From: Caenimonas soli
Lineage (GTDB): Bacteria > Pseudomonadota > Gammaproteobacteria > Burkholderiales > Burkholderiaceae_C
Reading direction: 5' to 3'
NCBI RefSeq assembly: GCF_013155545.1
Contig: NZ_JABJVV010000007.1
Span: 186,001-250,000 of the forward strand
Length of the DNA stretch: 64,000 nucleotides
Shown: one piece after another, positions 44,121-54,673 of the stretch
Layout: each line of letters opens with the position of its first letter
Numbering within the stretch: the first letter of the stretch is position 1
Made by a program: the position numbers and the translations under genes
The notes under the pieces: generated by a model
What the model was told of the DNA's origin: nothing
The model's database searches: none
What the model saw: the letters and a program-made list of their open reading frames with translations, nothing else

Positions 44121-45500
44121 TCAGCGCCACAAGGCCTGCATCGCCTCCCGCATGCCCTGCGCCAGGCCAGTCTGCGCCCCCTCCGCCAGAACCCGACGCC
44201 CCGCGACGAACACCTGGGCGAAGCGCGCGTCGGGACTGGAAAACACCAGCGCATCGAGCAGATGGTCGGCAGGGACTGCCAGCAGCGAGGGCGACTCGGT
44301 ATCGACCACCAGAAAGTCGGCGCGCTGCCCCTGCGCCAAGCCGCCGAGCGGCAGTCCTGCGGCCGCCGTTCCCCCTTCCAGCGCACCCTGGAACAGTGCC
44401 GTGGCCGTGCTCTCGCACAAGGCGGCGCGCGCCGCGACGTTGCGCTGGCGCAGGCCCAGGCGCTGCGAGTATTCGAGCAGCCGCAGTTCTTCCTGCCAGC
44501 TGCGCGTGACATGGCTGTCCGAGCCGATCGACCAGTTGCCGCTCTGGCCCAGCCAGGCCGGAAGATCGAAGATGCCGTCGCCCAGGTTGGCCTCGGTGCT
44601 GGGACACAGCACGATCGAGGCGCGCCGGTTACGCAGTTCCTCCAGCTCGGCCGGTGTGCAATGGGTGGCGTGCACCATGTTCCAGCGGGCATCCACATCG
44701 ACGTGCTCGCACAACCACTCGACCGGTCCGCGGCCATGCAGCGCGATGCAGTCTTCCACTTCGCGCCGCTGCTCGGCGATGTGGATATGGATCGGCATCT
44801 CCGCGCCGGCGGCGGCCGCCGCTTCGCGCAGGGCGCCCTTGTCGACGGCGCGCAGCGAGTGCAGCGCGATGCCGGCCGTGATCCCACTGCCCTCGCCGGC
44901 CTGCCGCATGGTCTCCTTGGCGATGCGCAGCACCGAATCGGGCGTGGACCCGAACCGCCGCTGATCTTCGCGCAGGCCGGACGCACCGAAACCCGATCGC
45001 ATGTACAAGGTCGGCAGAAGCGTCAGGCCGATCCCCACTCGCTGCGCGGCACGGACCAGCGCCAATGCCATTTCCCCCGGCTCGGCATAGGGCCGGCCTT
45101 GCGGGTCGTTGTGCAGGTAGTGAAATTCGCAGACTTGCGTGTAGCCGGCCTGCAGCAGCTCCGCGTACAGGAAGGCGGCGATAGCTTCCAGCTGCCCGGG
45201 CGTCACGCGATGCGCGGCGCTGTACATGCGGTCGCGCCAGCTCCAGAAGTCTTCTTCGCCGTCCTGGCTGCGTTCGGTCAGGCCGGCGATGGCCCGCTGG
45301 AATGCATGGCTGTGGCCGTCGACCAATCCGGGCAACACCGGGCCGGCGAGCGTTACCGCTCCCTGCCGCATTTCGGACGGCGCATCGGGCGTGATCTCGC
45401 TCCAGCGACCGTCGGGCGCCACCGTGAGCAGAACGTCATGGGCCCAGGCGCCGCCTACCCAGGCTGCGGGCGCTAGAAAGCGCTGCTTGTCAGCGGGCAT
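44121..45500 (-). CDS. hutF: Formimidoylglutamate deiminase
   Basis: 459 aa amidohydrolase. The first metal site is GLVDGHSHAFQRA (about 57-69), with later HIHIAEQRREVEDC and the Asp in SIGSDSHVTRSW. HutF removes ammonia from N-formimino-L-glutamate to give N-formylglutamate, the HutG substrate. The 11-bp overlap with hutG and the rest of the cluster confirm the assignment over other cytosine-deaminase-like enzymes. Last gene of the leftward hut operon. Confidence 0.95.
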   Translation of the reverse strand: MPADKQRFLAPAAWVGGAWAHDVLLTVAPDGRWSEITPDAPSEMRQGAVTLAGPVLPGLVDGHSHAFQRAIAGLTERSQDGEEDFWSWRDRMYSAAHRVTPGQLEAIAAFLYAELLQAGYTQVCEFHYLHNDPQGRPYAEPGEMALALVRAAQRVGIGLTLLPTLYMRSGFGASGLREDQRRFGSTPDSVLRIAKETMRQAGEGSGITAGIALHSLRAVDKGALREAAAAAGAEMPIHIHIAEQRREVEDCIALHGRGPVEWLCEHVDVDARWNMVHATHCTPAELEELRNRRASIVLCPSTEANLGDGIFDLPAWLGQSGNWSIGSDSHVTRSWQEELRLLEYSQRLGLRQRNVAARAALCESTATALFQGALEGGTAAAGLPLGGLAQGQRADFLVVDTESPSLLAVPADHLLDALVFSSPDARFAQVFVAGRRVLAEGAQTGLAQGMREAMQALWR

Positions 45501-46290
45501 GGAGAGCCTCGCAAGCGGAAAGCGCCGCGGCCAGCATGTCCTTGAGGACCGGCTGTATGCCCTGGGCCAGCGCCTGGTCGTAGGCGTATGGCGGCGACTC
45601 GCCCATGTACAGGCTCTGGCACATCTCCAGCTGCACCGCATGCACATGCTGCTTGGGATCGCCATAGTTGCGCGTGATGTAGCCGCCCTTGAACCGGCCG
45701 TTGACGACATGGCTCACATCGGCATAGCGGGCCGCCGCGCCGGCCACAGCCTGCGCGATCGCCGGGTCGGCGCTGGCCCCATCCGCAGTGCCGATGTTCA
45801 GGTCGGGCAGCGTGCCTTCGAACAGCCACGGGATCTCGGAGCGGATGCTGTGTGCATCCCATAGCAGCACGTAGCCATGCTCGGCCCTGATACGGTCGAT
45901 TTCCTGCCTCAGGGCCTCGTGATAAGGCTCCCAATACGTGGCCCGGCGACGCGCCCGCTCCTCGGGCGAGGGTTCCCGCCCCGGCCGGTAAAGCGGGTCG
46001 CCGCTGAAGAAACGGGTCGGGCACAGCTCGGTGTTAGAGGCGCCGGGGTACATCGGTGCGTCGTCCGGCGGGCGGTTCAGGTCGATCACATAGCGCGAGT
46101 AGCGCGGTCGCAATACGTTGGCACCCAGCGCCGGCAGGCAGTTGTAGAGTCGATCCAGGTGCCAGTCCGTGTCTTCCGCGGCGAGGGCGCGCGGCATGTA
46201 ATCGTCGCGCAGTTCCTGCGGGATGTCGGAGCCAATGTGCGGCATGCTTACCAGCAGCGGTGCCGCACCGTGATTGAGAGTGAAGGTCAT
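45490..46290 (-). CDS. hutG: N-formylglutamate deformylase
   Basis: 266 aa. N-formylglutamate amidohydrolase fold with [12 protein letters not shown] (about 13-24), DLNRPPDD and the metal-site [16 protein letters not shown]. It releases formate and glutamate, the last step of the five-step histidine route. The start at MTFTLNHGA overlaps the hutI stop by 4 nt and is preferred over in-frame starts further upstream within hutI. Confidence 0.95.
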   Translation of the reverse strand: MTFTLNHGAAPLLVSMPHIGSDIPQELRDDYMPRALAAEDTDWHLDRLYNCLPALGANVLRPRYSRYVIDLNRPPDDAPMYPGASNTELCPTRFFSGDPLYRPGREPSPEERARRRATYWEPYHEALRQEIDRIRAEHGYVLLWDAHSIRSEIPWLFEGTLPDLNIGTADGASADPAIAQAVAGAAARYADVSHVVNGRFKGGYITRNYGDPKQHVHAVQLEMCQSLYMGESPPYAYDQALAQGIQPVLKDMLAAALSACEALHAR

Positions 46291-47501
46291 AGAACGCGTC
46301 CGCAAAAAACGGTCTGCCGATGGGGATTGAATCCGATTGCGTACGCGAGCTGGGCCGGTCGCTCGACGTCCCAGACCACGAAGTCCGCGCGCAGGCCGGC
46401 AGCCAGGGCGCCGCGGTCCCGCAGGCCCAGCGCCTGTGCCGCATGGCGTGTCACGCCCAGAAGGGCCTCTTCCGGTGTGAGCCTGAACAAGGTGCAAGCC
46501 ATATTGAGCATGAGGAGCAGTGAAGTGCAGGGCGAACTGCCCGGATTGCAGTCGGTGGACACCGCCATCGGCACGCCATGTGCGCGCAGCAGCGCCACGG
46601 GCGGCAGACGGGTTTCGCGCAGGAAGTAGAAGGCGCCCGGCAGAAGTACCGCCACGGAGCCTGCGCGGCCCATCGCAGCCGCGCCCTCCTCGCCCAGCCA
46701 CTCGAGATGGTCGCAGCTGAGCGCGCCATAGCGTGCCGCCAGCGCGGCGCCACCACTGTCGCTGAGTTGCTCGGCATGGAGCTTCACCGGCAGGCCGAGC
46801 CGATGCGCGGCCTCGAACACCCGCTCGGTCTGGGCCGGGCTGAAGGCGATGCGCTCGCAGAATGCATCCACGGCATCGATCAGCCCTTGCTCGTGCAACA
46901 GCGGCAGCATGCGCAGCACTTCTTCGATGTAGTCGTCCGGCCGCCCGCTGAATTCCGGCGGCAGGGCATGGGCCCCCAGGAAGGTGGTTCGCACGTCCAC
47001 CGGTTCGCGCGTGCCGAATGCACGGGCGGCCCGCAAGGTCTTGCGCTCATGCTCCAGCGACAGGCCGTAGCCGGATTTGATCTCGATGGTCGTGACGCCC
47101 TCGCTCATGAGGGCCAGCAACCGCGGCAGGGCTTGCGCCAGCAACTCGGATTCAGTCGCGGCACGTGTGGCGCGCACGGTGGACGCGATGCCCCCGCCGG
47201 CGCGCGCGATGTCCTCGTAGCTGGCGCCCCCCAGGCGCAGCTCGAACTCGTTGGCGCGGTCACCGCCATAGAGAAGATGGGTATGGCAATCGATCAGGCC
47301 CGGGGTGATGAGCGCACCCGCGCAGTCATATAGCGCATCGCTGCGGTCGCGCCAGGTCTCGGGCAGCTCGCTCATGGGGCCTACCCAGGCCAAGCGATCC
47401 CCTTCCACGGCGATAGCCGCATCCTCGACCAGCCCGTAGGGTTGCGCGGCACCGGCTTGCATGGTCGCTGCGCGGCAGTGGGTCCACAGCTGCACGGTCA
47501 T
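46287..47501 (-). CDS. hutI: Imidazolonepropionase
   Basis: 404 aa amidohydrolase with metal-binding [15 protein letters not shown] (about 70-84), [16 protein letters not shown] and the catalytic Asp in [13 protein letters not shown]. It hydrolyses 4-imidazolone-5-propanoate to N-formimino-L-glutamate. It overlaps hutD (4 nt) and hutG (4 nt), so the five leftward genes form one transcription unit. Confidence 0.97.
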   Translation of the reverse strand: MTVQLWTHCRAATMQAGAAQPYGLVEDAAIAVEGDRLAWVGPMSELPETWRDRSDALYDCAGALITPGLIDCHTHLLYGGDRANEFELRLGGASYEDIARAGGGIASTVRATRAATESELLAQALPRLLALMSEGVTTIEIKSGYGLSLEHERKTLRAARAFGTREPVDVRTTFLGAHALPPEFSGRPDDYIEEVLRMLPLLHEQGLIDAVDAFCERIAFSPAQTERVFEAAHRLGLPVKLHAEQLSDSGGAALAARYGALSCDHLEWLGEEGAAAMGRAGSVAVLLPGAFYFLRETRLPPVALLRAHGVPMAVSTDCNPGSSPCTSLLLMLNMACTLFRLTPEEALLGVTRHAAQALGLRDRGALAAGLRADFVVWDVERPAQLAYAIGFNPHRQTVFCGRVL

Positions 47502-48052
47502 GGGGCTATCTCCATCCAGAGCGCGTCCTCGCCTGAGAGCTCAAGCTGTCCTTGCGAATCCAGTATGCGCCAAGCCAAGGTATTTGGCGGAATTTCTATC
47601 AGCTCCGCCCCGCAGCGTAGGACGGTATTGCCCTGTTGCGAGTACGCCGCCACCAAGGCTCCGGCCTTGCACGAAGCGCGATGCGAGCCGCTCAACCGAT
47701 GCATCCGGGCCGTGCCTCGCTGCAGCATCAGGTTGAAGTCCCGCGTAGGCCCTGCCAACAGTTGGCAGACCGTGTCGGCGCCGCCATCGAAGATGAAAGG
47801 TGGAGACCCGGCCGTCAGTTCGCGAACCTGTCCAGCCACCGTCAACCGTACCCCGCTTCCCGACAGGACGGCGAACCAGCGTTGAACGCCGGGAAACTGC
47901 GAAAACGGGCCATCGCGCGCCACCTCGGCCACCGAAATGCGGAGGGCCCAATCGCTGGCGCTTGGCCAAGCCAACAATTCCCGCGTGACGCCGCCGCCGT
48001 TGCGCCAGGGCATCGCGGCCACTTCATCCAACGTGATCAAAGCCCAGCTCAT
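47498..48052 (-). CDS. hutD: HutD-family protein
   Basis: 184 aa cupin-fold protein: [20 protein letters not shown] (N-terminus), [18 protein letters not shown] and [16 protein letters not shown] are HutD signatures. Its role is unclear; work in Pseudomonas suggests it limits or tunes hut expression. It overlaps hutC by 4 nt and hutI by 4 nt. Confidence 0.93.
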   Translation of the reverse strand: MSWALITLDEVAAMPWRNGGGVTRELLAWPSASDWALRISVAEVARDGPFSQFPGVQRWFAVLSGSGVRLTVAGQVRELTAGSPPFIFDGGADTVCQLLAGPTRDFNLMLQRGTARMHRLSGSHRASCKAGALVAAYSQQGNTVLRCGAELIEIPPNTLAWRILDSQGQLELSGEDALWMEIAP

Positions 48053-48759
48053 GCCTGGAACTGCCCGGCAAAACTGTAGCGGGTCCCTGGATAGACCAGG
48101 CGCGCCACGCTGGCGACATGGGCGCCGCTGACGGTGCGCCGCATCATGATCAGGCAAGGCTCGCTGCGCTTGATGGCCAGTTCCTTCGCCTCCTCGGCCG
48201 TCGGCAGGCAGGCTTCTATGGAGTAGCTGGCCTCGGTCAGTGGCGCATGCCGCAACAGGTGCAAGGTCGGCGAAGTCTGGGTGAAGTCGGTCTCCAGGTA
48301 CTTGGGCGCCGCTGCCGGGTTGACGTAGCGATCCTCGTACTGGATGGGCACTCCGTTCTCCATATGCAAAAGCACCGTGTGAAATACCGCACCCCCGGCG
48401 CGCAGGCCCAGCGATGCGGCGAGCTCGGCTCGCGCCTTCTCCTTGGCCGAGAGCAGGACACGCGACGTGTGCAGATGGCCGCGCTCGGCCACCTCCTCGT
48501 GGATGTCGCGAATGGTGAGCTTGGACGAGATGCGGTGCAGCTGGGCCACCTTTGTACCCGAGCCCTGCACGCGCGTCACCAGGCCTTCGCCCGCCAGCTC
48601 GCGCAGCGCCCGATTGACGGTCATGCGGCTGATCCCGAACTGCTGCATGAGCGCGGACTCGCTGGGCACCGGGTCGCCCGGGCGCCACTCGCCGCTGCCA
48701 ATGTGCTGCTTGATGAAGGCCTTCACCTGCTCGTAGGCAGGGAGATCGCTTTTTGCCAT
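48049..48759 (-). CDS. hutC: Histidine utilisation repressor
   Basis: 236 aa GntR regulator. Winged HTH at about 8-75 (VKAFIKQHIGSGEWRPGDPV, SESALMQQFGISRMTVNRAL) and a UTRA ligand domain (about 95-230) that binds urocanate in the known HutC proteins. It heads the leftward hut operon and diverges from hutU; a matching operator lies in the 70-bp spacer. Confidence 0.95.
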   Translation of the reverse strand: MAKSDLPAYEQVKAFIKQHIGSGEWRPGDPVPSESALMQQFGISRMTVNRALRELAGEGLVTRVQGSGTKVAQLHRISSKLTIRDIHEEVAERGHLHTSRVLLSAKEKARAELAASLGLRAGGAVFHTVLLHMENGVPIQYEDRYVNPAAAPKYLETDFTQTSPTLHLLRHAPLTEASYSIEACLPTAEEAKELAIKRSEPCLIMMRRTVSGAHVASVARLVYPGTRYSFAGQFQA

Positions 48760-48777
48760 GGCGGGAGCTTACCCCAG

Positions 48778-48806
48778 TTGACACAAGTTGTATAGACAAC
48801 TACGAT
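48778..48806 (+). promoter_or_regulatory. hutU promoter with HutC operator in its spacer
   Basis: A perfect -35 TTGACA (48778-48783) and TACGAT (48801-48806) are separated by 17 bp. The palindrome GTTGT-ATAG-ACAAC (48787-48800) fills the spacer, close to the known HutC site. Repressor bound there would block the polymerase; urocanate should release it. Confidence 0.8.
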
Positions 48807-48829
48807 CCGCCGGATTGAAGGAGCAGTTC

Positions 48830-50533
48830 ATGTCCGACCTCTCGCAAACGCCTTTCCTGGACAGCAAAGCCCGGCCCGTGCGGGCGCCCATTGGCTCGCA
48901 GCTGTCCTGCGCCAACTGGCAGATAGAAGCCGCCTACCGCATGATCCAGAACAACCTGGATCCGGCCGTGGCAGAAAACCCCGACGAACTGGTGGTCTAT
49001 GGCGGCATCGGCAAGGCGGCACGCAATTGGCCTTGCTTCGACGCCATCCTCGACTCGTTGCGCAAGCTCCAGCCCGACGAAACCCTCCTCGTCCAATCCG
49101 GCAAACCGGTGGGCGTGTTTCGCACCCACGCCGGCGCGCCGCGCGTGTTGATCGCCAACTCCAACCTGGTGCCCAAATGGGCCACCTGGGAACACTTCAA
49201 CGAACTGGACCGGGCGGGCCTGATGATGTTCGGCCAGATGACGGCCGGCAGCTGGATCTACATCGGCACGCAAGGCATCGTCCAGGGCACGTACGAGACC
49301 TTTGTCGAAGCCGGGCGCCAGCACTACAACGGCGACCTGTCGGGCCGCTGGGTCCTCACCGCCGGCCTGGGCGGCATGGGGGGCGCACAACCGCTGGCTG
49401 CCTCCTTCGCCGGTGCCTGTTCGCTGAACATCGAATGCCAGCAGACCCGCATCGATTTCCGGCTGCGTACCAAGTACCTCGACAAGCAGGCCAAAACCCT
49501 CGACGAGGCGCTGGAGATGATCCGGCATCACACCGCACGCAAAGAGGCCATCTCGATTGGCCTTTGCGGCAACGCCGCTGAAATCGTGCCGGAGCTGGCG
49601 CGTCGCGCCAAGGCCGGCGGCATCCGGCCCGACATCGTCACCGACCAGACTTCGGCCCACGACATCATCAACGGTTACTTGCCCATCGGCTGGACGGTGA
49701 CCCAATGGCAGGCCGCGCAAAAGGACCCGTCCCAGCATGCCCGGCTCACGCAGGCAGCGGGTGAGTCCTGCGCCACGCACGTCCAGGCGATGCTCGAGTT
49801 TCATGAAATGGGCGTGCCCACCGTGGATTACGGCAACAACCTGCGCCAGGTCGCCAAGGATTTCGGCGTGGCCGATGCTTTCGACTACCCGGGTTTCGTA
49901 CCGGCCTACATCCGTCCGCTGTTCTGCCGCGGCGTCGGCCCGTTCCGTTGGGTCGCGCTGTCCGGCGATCCCGAGGACATCCGCAAGACCGACGCGAAAA
50001 TGAAGGAGCTGTTCCCGCAGAACAAGCACCTGCACCGGTGGCTGGACATGGCCGAGCAGCGCATCAGCTACCAGGGCCTGCCTGCGCGCATCTGCTGGAT
50101 CGGCCTGGGCGAGCGGCACCTGGCGGGCCTGGCCTTCAACGAGATGGTCAAGAGCGGTGAGCTCAAGGCGCCCATCGTGATCGGGCGCGACCACCTGGAC
50201 AGCGGCTCGGTGGCTTCGCCCAACCGCGAGACCGAGAGCATGAAGGACGGCAGCGACGCGGTGAGCGACTGGCCGCTGCTCAACGCCCTGCTCAATACGG
50301 CCAGTGGCGCGACCTGGGTCAGCATTCATCACGGCGGTGGTGTCGGCATGGGTTACTCGCAGCATGCCGGCGTGGTGATCGTTTGCGACGGCACGGCGGA
50401 GGCCGCAGGCAAGATCGAACGGGTGCTGTTCAACGATCCGGCGACCGGCGTGATGCGTCACGCCGATGCAGGTTACGACATCGCCGTCGCATCAGCGCGC
50501 GAGAACAAACTCAAACTACCGATGTTGGGATGA
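48830..50533 (+). CDS. hutU: Urocanate hydratase
   Basis: 567 aa from [10 protein letters not shown]. The family motifs are complete: [31 protein letters not shown] (NAD-binding), the invariant [10 protein letters not shown] region (active-site Cys) and [15 protein letters not shown]. It converts urocanate to imidazolone propionate with tightly bound NAD+. Translationally coupled to hutH through ATGA. Confidence 0.97.
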   Translation: MSDLSQTPFLDSKARPVRAPIGSQLSCANWQIEAAYRMIQNNLDPAVAENPDELVVYGGIGKAARNWPCFDAILDSLRKLQPDETLLVQSGKPVGVFRTHAGAPRVLIANSNLVPKWATWEHFNELDRAGLMMFGQMTAGSWIYIGTQGIVQGTYETFVEAGRQHYNGDLSGRWVLTAGLGGMGGAQPLAASFAGACSLNIECQQTRIDFRLRTKYLDKQAKTLDEALEMIRHHTARKEAISIGLCGNAAEIVPELARRAKAGGIRPDIVTDQTSAHDIINGYLPIGWTVTQWQAAQKDPSQHARLTQAAGESCATHVQAMLEFHEMGVPTVDYGNNLRQVAKDFGVADAFDYPGFVPAYIRPLFCRGVGPFRWVALSGDPEDIRKTDAKMKELFPQNKHLHRWLDMAEQRISYQGLPARICWIGLGERHLAGLAFNEMVKSGELKAPIVIGRDHLDSGSVASPNRETESMKDGSDAVSDWPLLNALLNTASGATWVSIHHGGGVGMGYSQHAGVVIVCDGTAEAAGKIERVLFNDPATGVMRHADAGYDIAVASARENKLKLPMLG

Positions 50534-52089
50534 GCGTGACCGAAAAAGAAATCATCGTCCCCGGCCGGCTGACGCTCGCGCAGTTGCAGCGCCTGTGCGG
50601 CACCGAGCGCGTCATCGTTGAGCTCGATCCGGCCTGCCGCGCTGTCGTGCGCGCGAGTGCGGATCTGGTACGCAAAGCGACCGAGGGCGATGCGCCGGTC
50701 TACGGCGTCAATACCGGCTTTGGCAAGCTGGCCACCACCCGCATCGCCCGCGATGACCTGGCCGTCCTGCAGCTCAAGCTGCTGCGATCGCACGCCGTCG
50801 GCGTCGGAGAGCCTATGGCGGAAACGGTCGTGCGGCTGATCCTGCTGCTCAAGGCCGCCAGCCTGGCGCGTGGCTTTTCGGGCGTGCGCGAGGACGTCAT
50901 CGACACGCTCCTGGCCCTTCACAACAAGGGCGTGACGCCGGTGATCCCCTGCCAGGGTTCGGTCGGCGCCTCGGGCGATCTGGCGCCGCTGGCGCACCTG
51001 TGCCTGCCGCTGGTTGGCGAGGGGGAGGTTTTCTATCAGGGCCAGCGCATGCCGGCGGCCCATGCACTGGAACGCGCCGGCATCCACCCGATCCAGCTTT
51101 CAGCCAAGGAGGGCCTGGCGCTGATCAACGGTACGCAGGTGTCCACGGCCCTGGCTTTGGACGCGCTGCTGGCGACCGACCGGTTGTTCGAAGCCACGGT
51201 GGTTTCGGGCGCCCTCACGCTGGACGCAGCCCGCGGCAGCGACGGGCCTTTCGATCCCCGCATCCATGCGGTGCGCGGCCAGCCCGGGCAAATCGCTTGC
51301 GCTGCGGCTTATCGCGCATTGATGGTCGGCAGCGAGATCCGCCGCTCCCACCTGGAGAACGATGACCGCGTGCAGGACCCGTACAGCCTGCGCTGCCAGC
51401 CCCAGGTCATGGGCGCCTGCCTCGACCAGATGCGTTATACGACGCAGGTGCTGGTGCGCGAGGCCAACGCCGTCACCGACAACCCCTTGGTCTTCGCCGC
51501 CGATGGCCATATGGTGTCTGGCGGGAATTTTCACGCCGAGCCGGTGGCCCTGGCCGCCGATGCGCTGGCGGTGGCAATCGCGGAAATCGGCGCGATCACC
51601 GAGCGTCGCATCGCCATGCTGGTGGACACGGCGGTCTCGCGCCTGCCGCCCTTCCTCACGCCGGAACCGGGCCTGAACTCGGGCTTCATGATCGTGCATG
51701 TCACGGCCGCGGCACTCGCCTCCGAGAACAAGTCGCTCGCCCACCCGGCCAGCGTCGACAGCCTGCCCACGTCGGCCAACCAGGAAGACCACGTCAGCAT
51801 GGCCACCTTCGCGGCGCGGCGCCTGGGCGCGATGCTGAAGAACACGGCGCACATCGTGGCGATCGAGCTGCTCGCCGCCGCTCAAGGCATCGAGTTTCTC
51901 AGGCCTTTGAAGAGCGCGCCCGCACTGGAGGGCGCGCTGCGCCTGGTGCGCAGCGTGTCGCCTGCGATGATGCAGGACCGAAGCCTGGCGCGCGATATCG
52001 AGGCCGTGCACCACCTGGTGGCAGCCGGTGACATCGGCCGCGCGATCGAGGCCGAGATCCCCGAGTTGCAAGCATTGCGACTGGCATGA
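50530..52089 (+). CDS. hutH: Histidine ammonia-lyase
   Basis: 519 aa. The MIO cofactor tripeptide A147-S148-G149 lies in [26 protein letters not shown] (58-68) and the C-terminal [16 protein letters not shown] are also conserved. It deaminates histidine to urocanate, the first step of the pathway and the source of the HutC inducer. It overlaps hutU by 4 nt and precedes the ABC transporter by 46 bp. Confidence 0.97.
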   Translation: MSVTEKEIIVPGRLTLAQLQRLCGTERVIVELDPACRAVVRASADLVRKATEGDAPVYGVNTGFGKLATTRIARDDLAVLQLKLLRSHAVGVGEPMAETVVRLILLLKAASLARGFSGVREDVIDTLLALHNKGVTPVIPCQGSVGASGDLAPLAHLCLPLVGEGEVFYQGQRMPAAHALERAGIHPIQLSAKEGLALINGTQVSTALALDALLATDRLFEATVVSGALTLDAARGSDGPFDPRIHAVRGQPGQIACAAAYRALMVGSEIRRSHLENDDRVQDPYSLRCQPQVMGACLDQMRYTTQVLVREANAVTDNPLVFAADGHMVSGGNFHAEPVALAADALAVAIAEIGAITERRIAMLVDTAVSRLPPFLTPEPGLNSGFMIVHVTAAALASENKSLAHPASVDSLPTSANQEDHVSMATFAARRLGAMLKNTAHIVAIELLAAAQGIEFLRPLKSAPALEGALRLVRSVSPAMMQDRSLARDIEAVHHLVAAGDIGRAIEAEIPELQALRLA

Positions 52090-52135
52090 ACCCTTTTTTT
52101 GTTTCTTCCCACATCAACCCACGAAGGACGCCATC

Positions 52136-53080
52136 ATGAAAAAGCTGCTTGCCCTTTCACTCGCGCTGCTGGTCTGCGGCATGGCCCAGGCCCAGGAAAC
52201 CAAGGTCGCGGTCGGCATCTCGGGCTGGACCGGCTTTGCGCCGCTGACGCTCGCCAAGGAAGCCGGCATCTTCAAGAAGAACGGCCTCGACGTCAGCATC
52301 AAGAAGATCCCGCAAAAGGATCGCCACCTGGCCATCGCTTCGGGCGATGTGCAGTGCGCGGCAACGACCGTTGAAACCTGGATCGTCTGGAACGCCAACG
52401 GCGTCGCCACCACCCAGATCTTCCAGCTCGACAAGAGCTACGGCGCCGACGGCATGGTCGTCAAACCCAACATCACCAAGATCAGCGATTTGAAGGGTAA
52501 GACCGTCGCCGCCAGTGCACCGGGTACCGCGCCCTACTTCACCCTGGCCTGGATGCTCAAGAAGAACGGGCTCACCACCAAGGACGTGAAGGTCGTCAAC
52601 CTGGAGCCCCAGGCCGCCGCCAACGCCATGATCGCGGGCACCGGCGACATTGATGCCGCCATGACCTACGAGCCGTATCTCAGCGCCGTGCGCGCCAAGC
52701 CGGAGGCCGGCAAGATCATCGCCACCACGCTGGACTACCCGATGGTGATGGACACCTTCGGCTGCACGCCCAAGTTCCTCTCCGAGAACCCGAAGGCAGC
52801 GAAGGCCCTGGCCGACAGCTACTTCGAAGCAGTGGACATGATCAAGCGCGAGCCGAAAAAGAGCTTCGAGATCATGGGCGCGGACGTCAAGCAAAGCGGC
52901 GAGGCCTTCGAGAAATCGGCGGCCTACCTGCGCTGGCAGGATCGCGATGCCAACGTCAAGTTCTTCTCGGCCGAACACGCCGCCTTCAGCAAGGAAGCGG
53001 CCGAGTTGCTGATGGAAGCCGGCATCATCAAGCAGCTGCCGGACATGAGCAAGCTGGCCGACACGCGTTTCCTCAAGTAG
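52136..53080 (+). CDS. ABC transporter substrate-binding protein, NitT/TauT (NMT1/THI5-like) type
   Basis: 314 aa from MKKLLALSLALLVCGMAQAQ (signal peptide, cleavage after AQA). The mature protein has the NMT1-type two-lobe fold, starting VAVGISGWTGFAPLTLAKEAG. Co-oriented with hutUH, 46 bp after hutH. Import of histidine, urocanate or a related imidazole would fit the operon, though characterised Hut transporters belong to other families. Ligand inferred. Confidence 0.88.
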   Translation: MKKLLALSLALLVCGMAQAQETKVAVGISGWTGFAPLTLAKEAGIFKKNGLDVSIKKIPQKDRHLAIASGDVQCAATTVETWIVWNANGVATTQIFQLDKSYGADGMVVKPNITKISDLKGKTVAASAPGTAPYFTLAWMLKKNGLTTKDVKVVNLEPQAAANAMIAGTGDIDAAMTYEPYLSAVRAKPEAGKIIATTLDYPMVMDTFGCTPKFLSENPKAAKALADSYFEAVDMIKREPKKSFEIMGADVKQSGEAFEKSAAYLRWQDRDANVKFFSAEHAAFSKEAAELLMEAGIIKQLPDMSKLADTRFLK

Positions 53081-53090
53081 ATCGCTTCCG

Positions 53091-53870
53091 GTGCGCCCAC
53101 TACAAGCCGTGAACCCCAGCGCGCGAGTCGCGCTGGGCATCTCCTTTTTCGTCCTTTTCTTCCTGGTCTGGGCCGCGGCCACGCTGGGGGGCTTCGTTTC
53201 CAAGACCTTCCTGGCCGATCCCATCACCATGGTGAGGTCGGGTTACGACCTGCTGGCGAACCAGGGCTTCATCAAGGACATCGGCATGACCGTCTGGCGG
53301 GTGCTGGGCGGCTTCGTCATCGCCGCCGTGCTGGCCGTGCCCTTGGGCGTGGCGATGGGTGCCTACAAGCCCGTGGAAGCCTTCTTCGAGCCCTTCGTGA
53401 GCTTCGCGCGCTACCTACCCGCTTCCGCCTTCATCCCGCTCCTGATCCTGTGGGCCGGCATCGGCGAGGCGCAGAAGCTGGCCGTGATCTTCATCGGCTC
53501 GTTCTTCCAGCTGGTGCTGATGATCGCGGTGAGTGTGGGCAATACGCGGCGCGACCTGGTCGAGGCGGCCTACACGCTGGGCGCGGGCGACCGCGGCGTC
53601 GTCAGCCGCGTGCTCCTGCCCAGCAGCGCGCCCGAGATCGCCGAAACGCTGCGCATGGTGCTGGGCTGGGCCTGGACCTACGTGATCGTGGCGGAGCTGA
53701 TCGGCGCCTCAAGCGGCATCGGCCACATGATCACCGACAGCCAGGCGCTGCTGGCGACCGACCAGATCATCTTCGGCATCATCGTGATCGGGCTGATCGG
53801 CCTGGCCAGCGATTTCGCTTTCAAGGCCTTTAACTGCCACCTCTTCCCCTGGGCACAGATCGGCCGATGA
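53091..53870 (+). CDS. ABC transporter permease, NitT/TauT type
   Basis: 259 aa with six hydrophobic segments and the EAA loop EAAYTLGAGDRGVVSRVLLPS (about 160-180) that docks the ATPase. The GTG at 53091 is the first start after the receptor stop; a GTG at 53109 is an alternative. Overlaps the ATPase gene (ATGA). Part of the ABC system in the hut locus. Confidence 0.9.
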   Translation: MRPLQAVNPSARVALGISFFVLFFLVWAAATLGGFVSKTFLADPITMVRSGYDLLANQGFIKDIGMTVWRVLGGFVIAAVLAVPLGVAMGAYKPVEAFFEPFVSFARYLPASAFIPLLILWAGIGEAQKLAVIFIGSFFQLVLMIAVSVGNTRRDLVEAAYTLGAGDRGVVSRVLLPSSAPEIAETLRMVLGWAWTYVIVAELIGASSGIGHMITDSQALLATDQIIFGIIVIGLIGLASDFAFKAFNCHLFPWAQIGR

Positions 53871-54673
53871 GCATTCTCCAAATCACCCGCGTCTCCAAGA
53901 CCTTCCCCGGCGCCGACGGCGGCACGCTGGCGCTGCAGGCCACCGACCTGCAGGTCGAAGAGAACGACTTCATCACCATCCTCGGCCCTTCGGGTTGCGG
54001 CAAGAGCACCTTGCTGCGCATGGTGGCCGGGCTGGATACCCCCACCACCGGGAGCATCGAGCTGGATGGCCGGCCCGTGATCGGCCCGGGCGCCGACCGC
54101 GGCATGGTGTTCCAGAGCTACACGCTCTTTCCCTGGCTCACCGTACTGCAGAACGTGTGCTTCGGCTTGCGCGAAAAAGGCATGCCACAGTCTGAACAGC
54201 ATGCGCTGGCCTGGCAGTTCATCGCCAAGGTGGGGCTGAAGGGGTTCGAGAACCACTTTCCCAAGCAGCTCTCCGGCGGCATGCAGCAGCGCACCGCGCT
54301 GGCGCGCGCTTTGGCGAACAACCCGCGCATCCTCCTGATGGACGAGCCCTTCGGCGCGCTCGATCACCAGACCCGCGAGCTGATGCAGGAGCTGCTGCAA
54401 GCCATCTGGGAAGCCGAGCGCAAGACGGTGCTGTTCGTCACGCACGACATCGACGAGGCCATCTTCATGGGCAACCGCGTGGTGGTCATGAGCGCCCGGC
54501 CCGGCCGCATCAAGTGCGACCTGCCGGTACCGCTGGAGCACCCCCGGCACTATTCGGTGAAGACGACACCGGTGTTCATGGATCTCAAGGCCCGGCTCAC
54601 CCAGGAAATCCGCATCGAGGTACAGCGGGCGGCGGGCCTGCTCGAGCCGGGGGAAGCCACGCTGCAAGCATGA
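53867..54673 (+). CDS. ABC transporter ATP-binding protein, NitT/TauT type
   Basis: 268 aa. Walker A GPSGCGKST (about 41-49), Q-loop, signature LSGGMQQRTALARAL (about 140-154), Walker B ILLMDEPFGALD and switch His in FVTHDIDEA are all intact, so it should hydrolyse ATP for the permease encoded just upstream. Its stop overlaps the NUDIX gene start. Confidence 0.95.
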   Translation: MSILQITRVSKTFPGADGGTLALQATDLQVEENDFITILGPSGCGKSTLLRMVAGLDTPTTGSIELDGRPVIGPGADRGMVFQSYTLFPWLTVLQNVCFGLREKGMPQSEQHALAWQFIAKVGLKGFENHFPKQLSGGMQQRTALARALANNPRILLMDEPFGALDHQTRELMQELLQAIWEAERKTVLFVTHDIDEAIFMGNRVVVMSARPGRIKCDLPVPLEHPRHYSVKTTPVFMDLKARLTQEIRIEVQRAAGLLEPGEATLQA

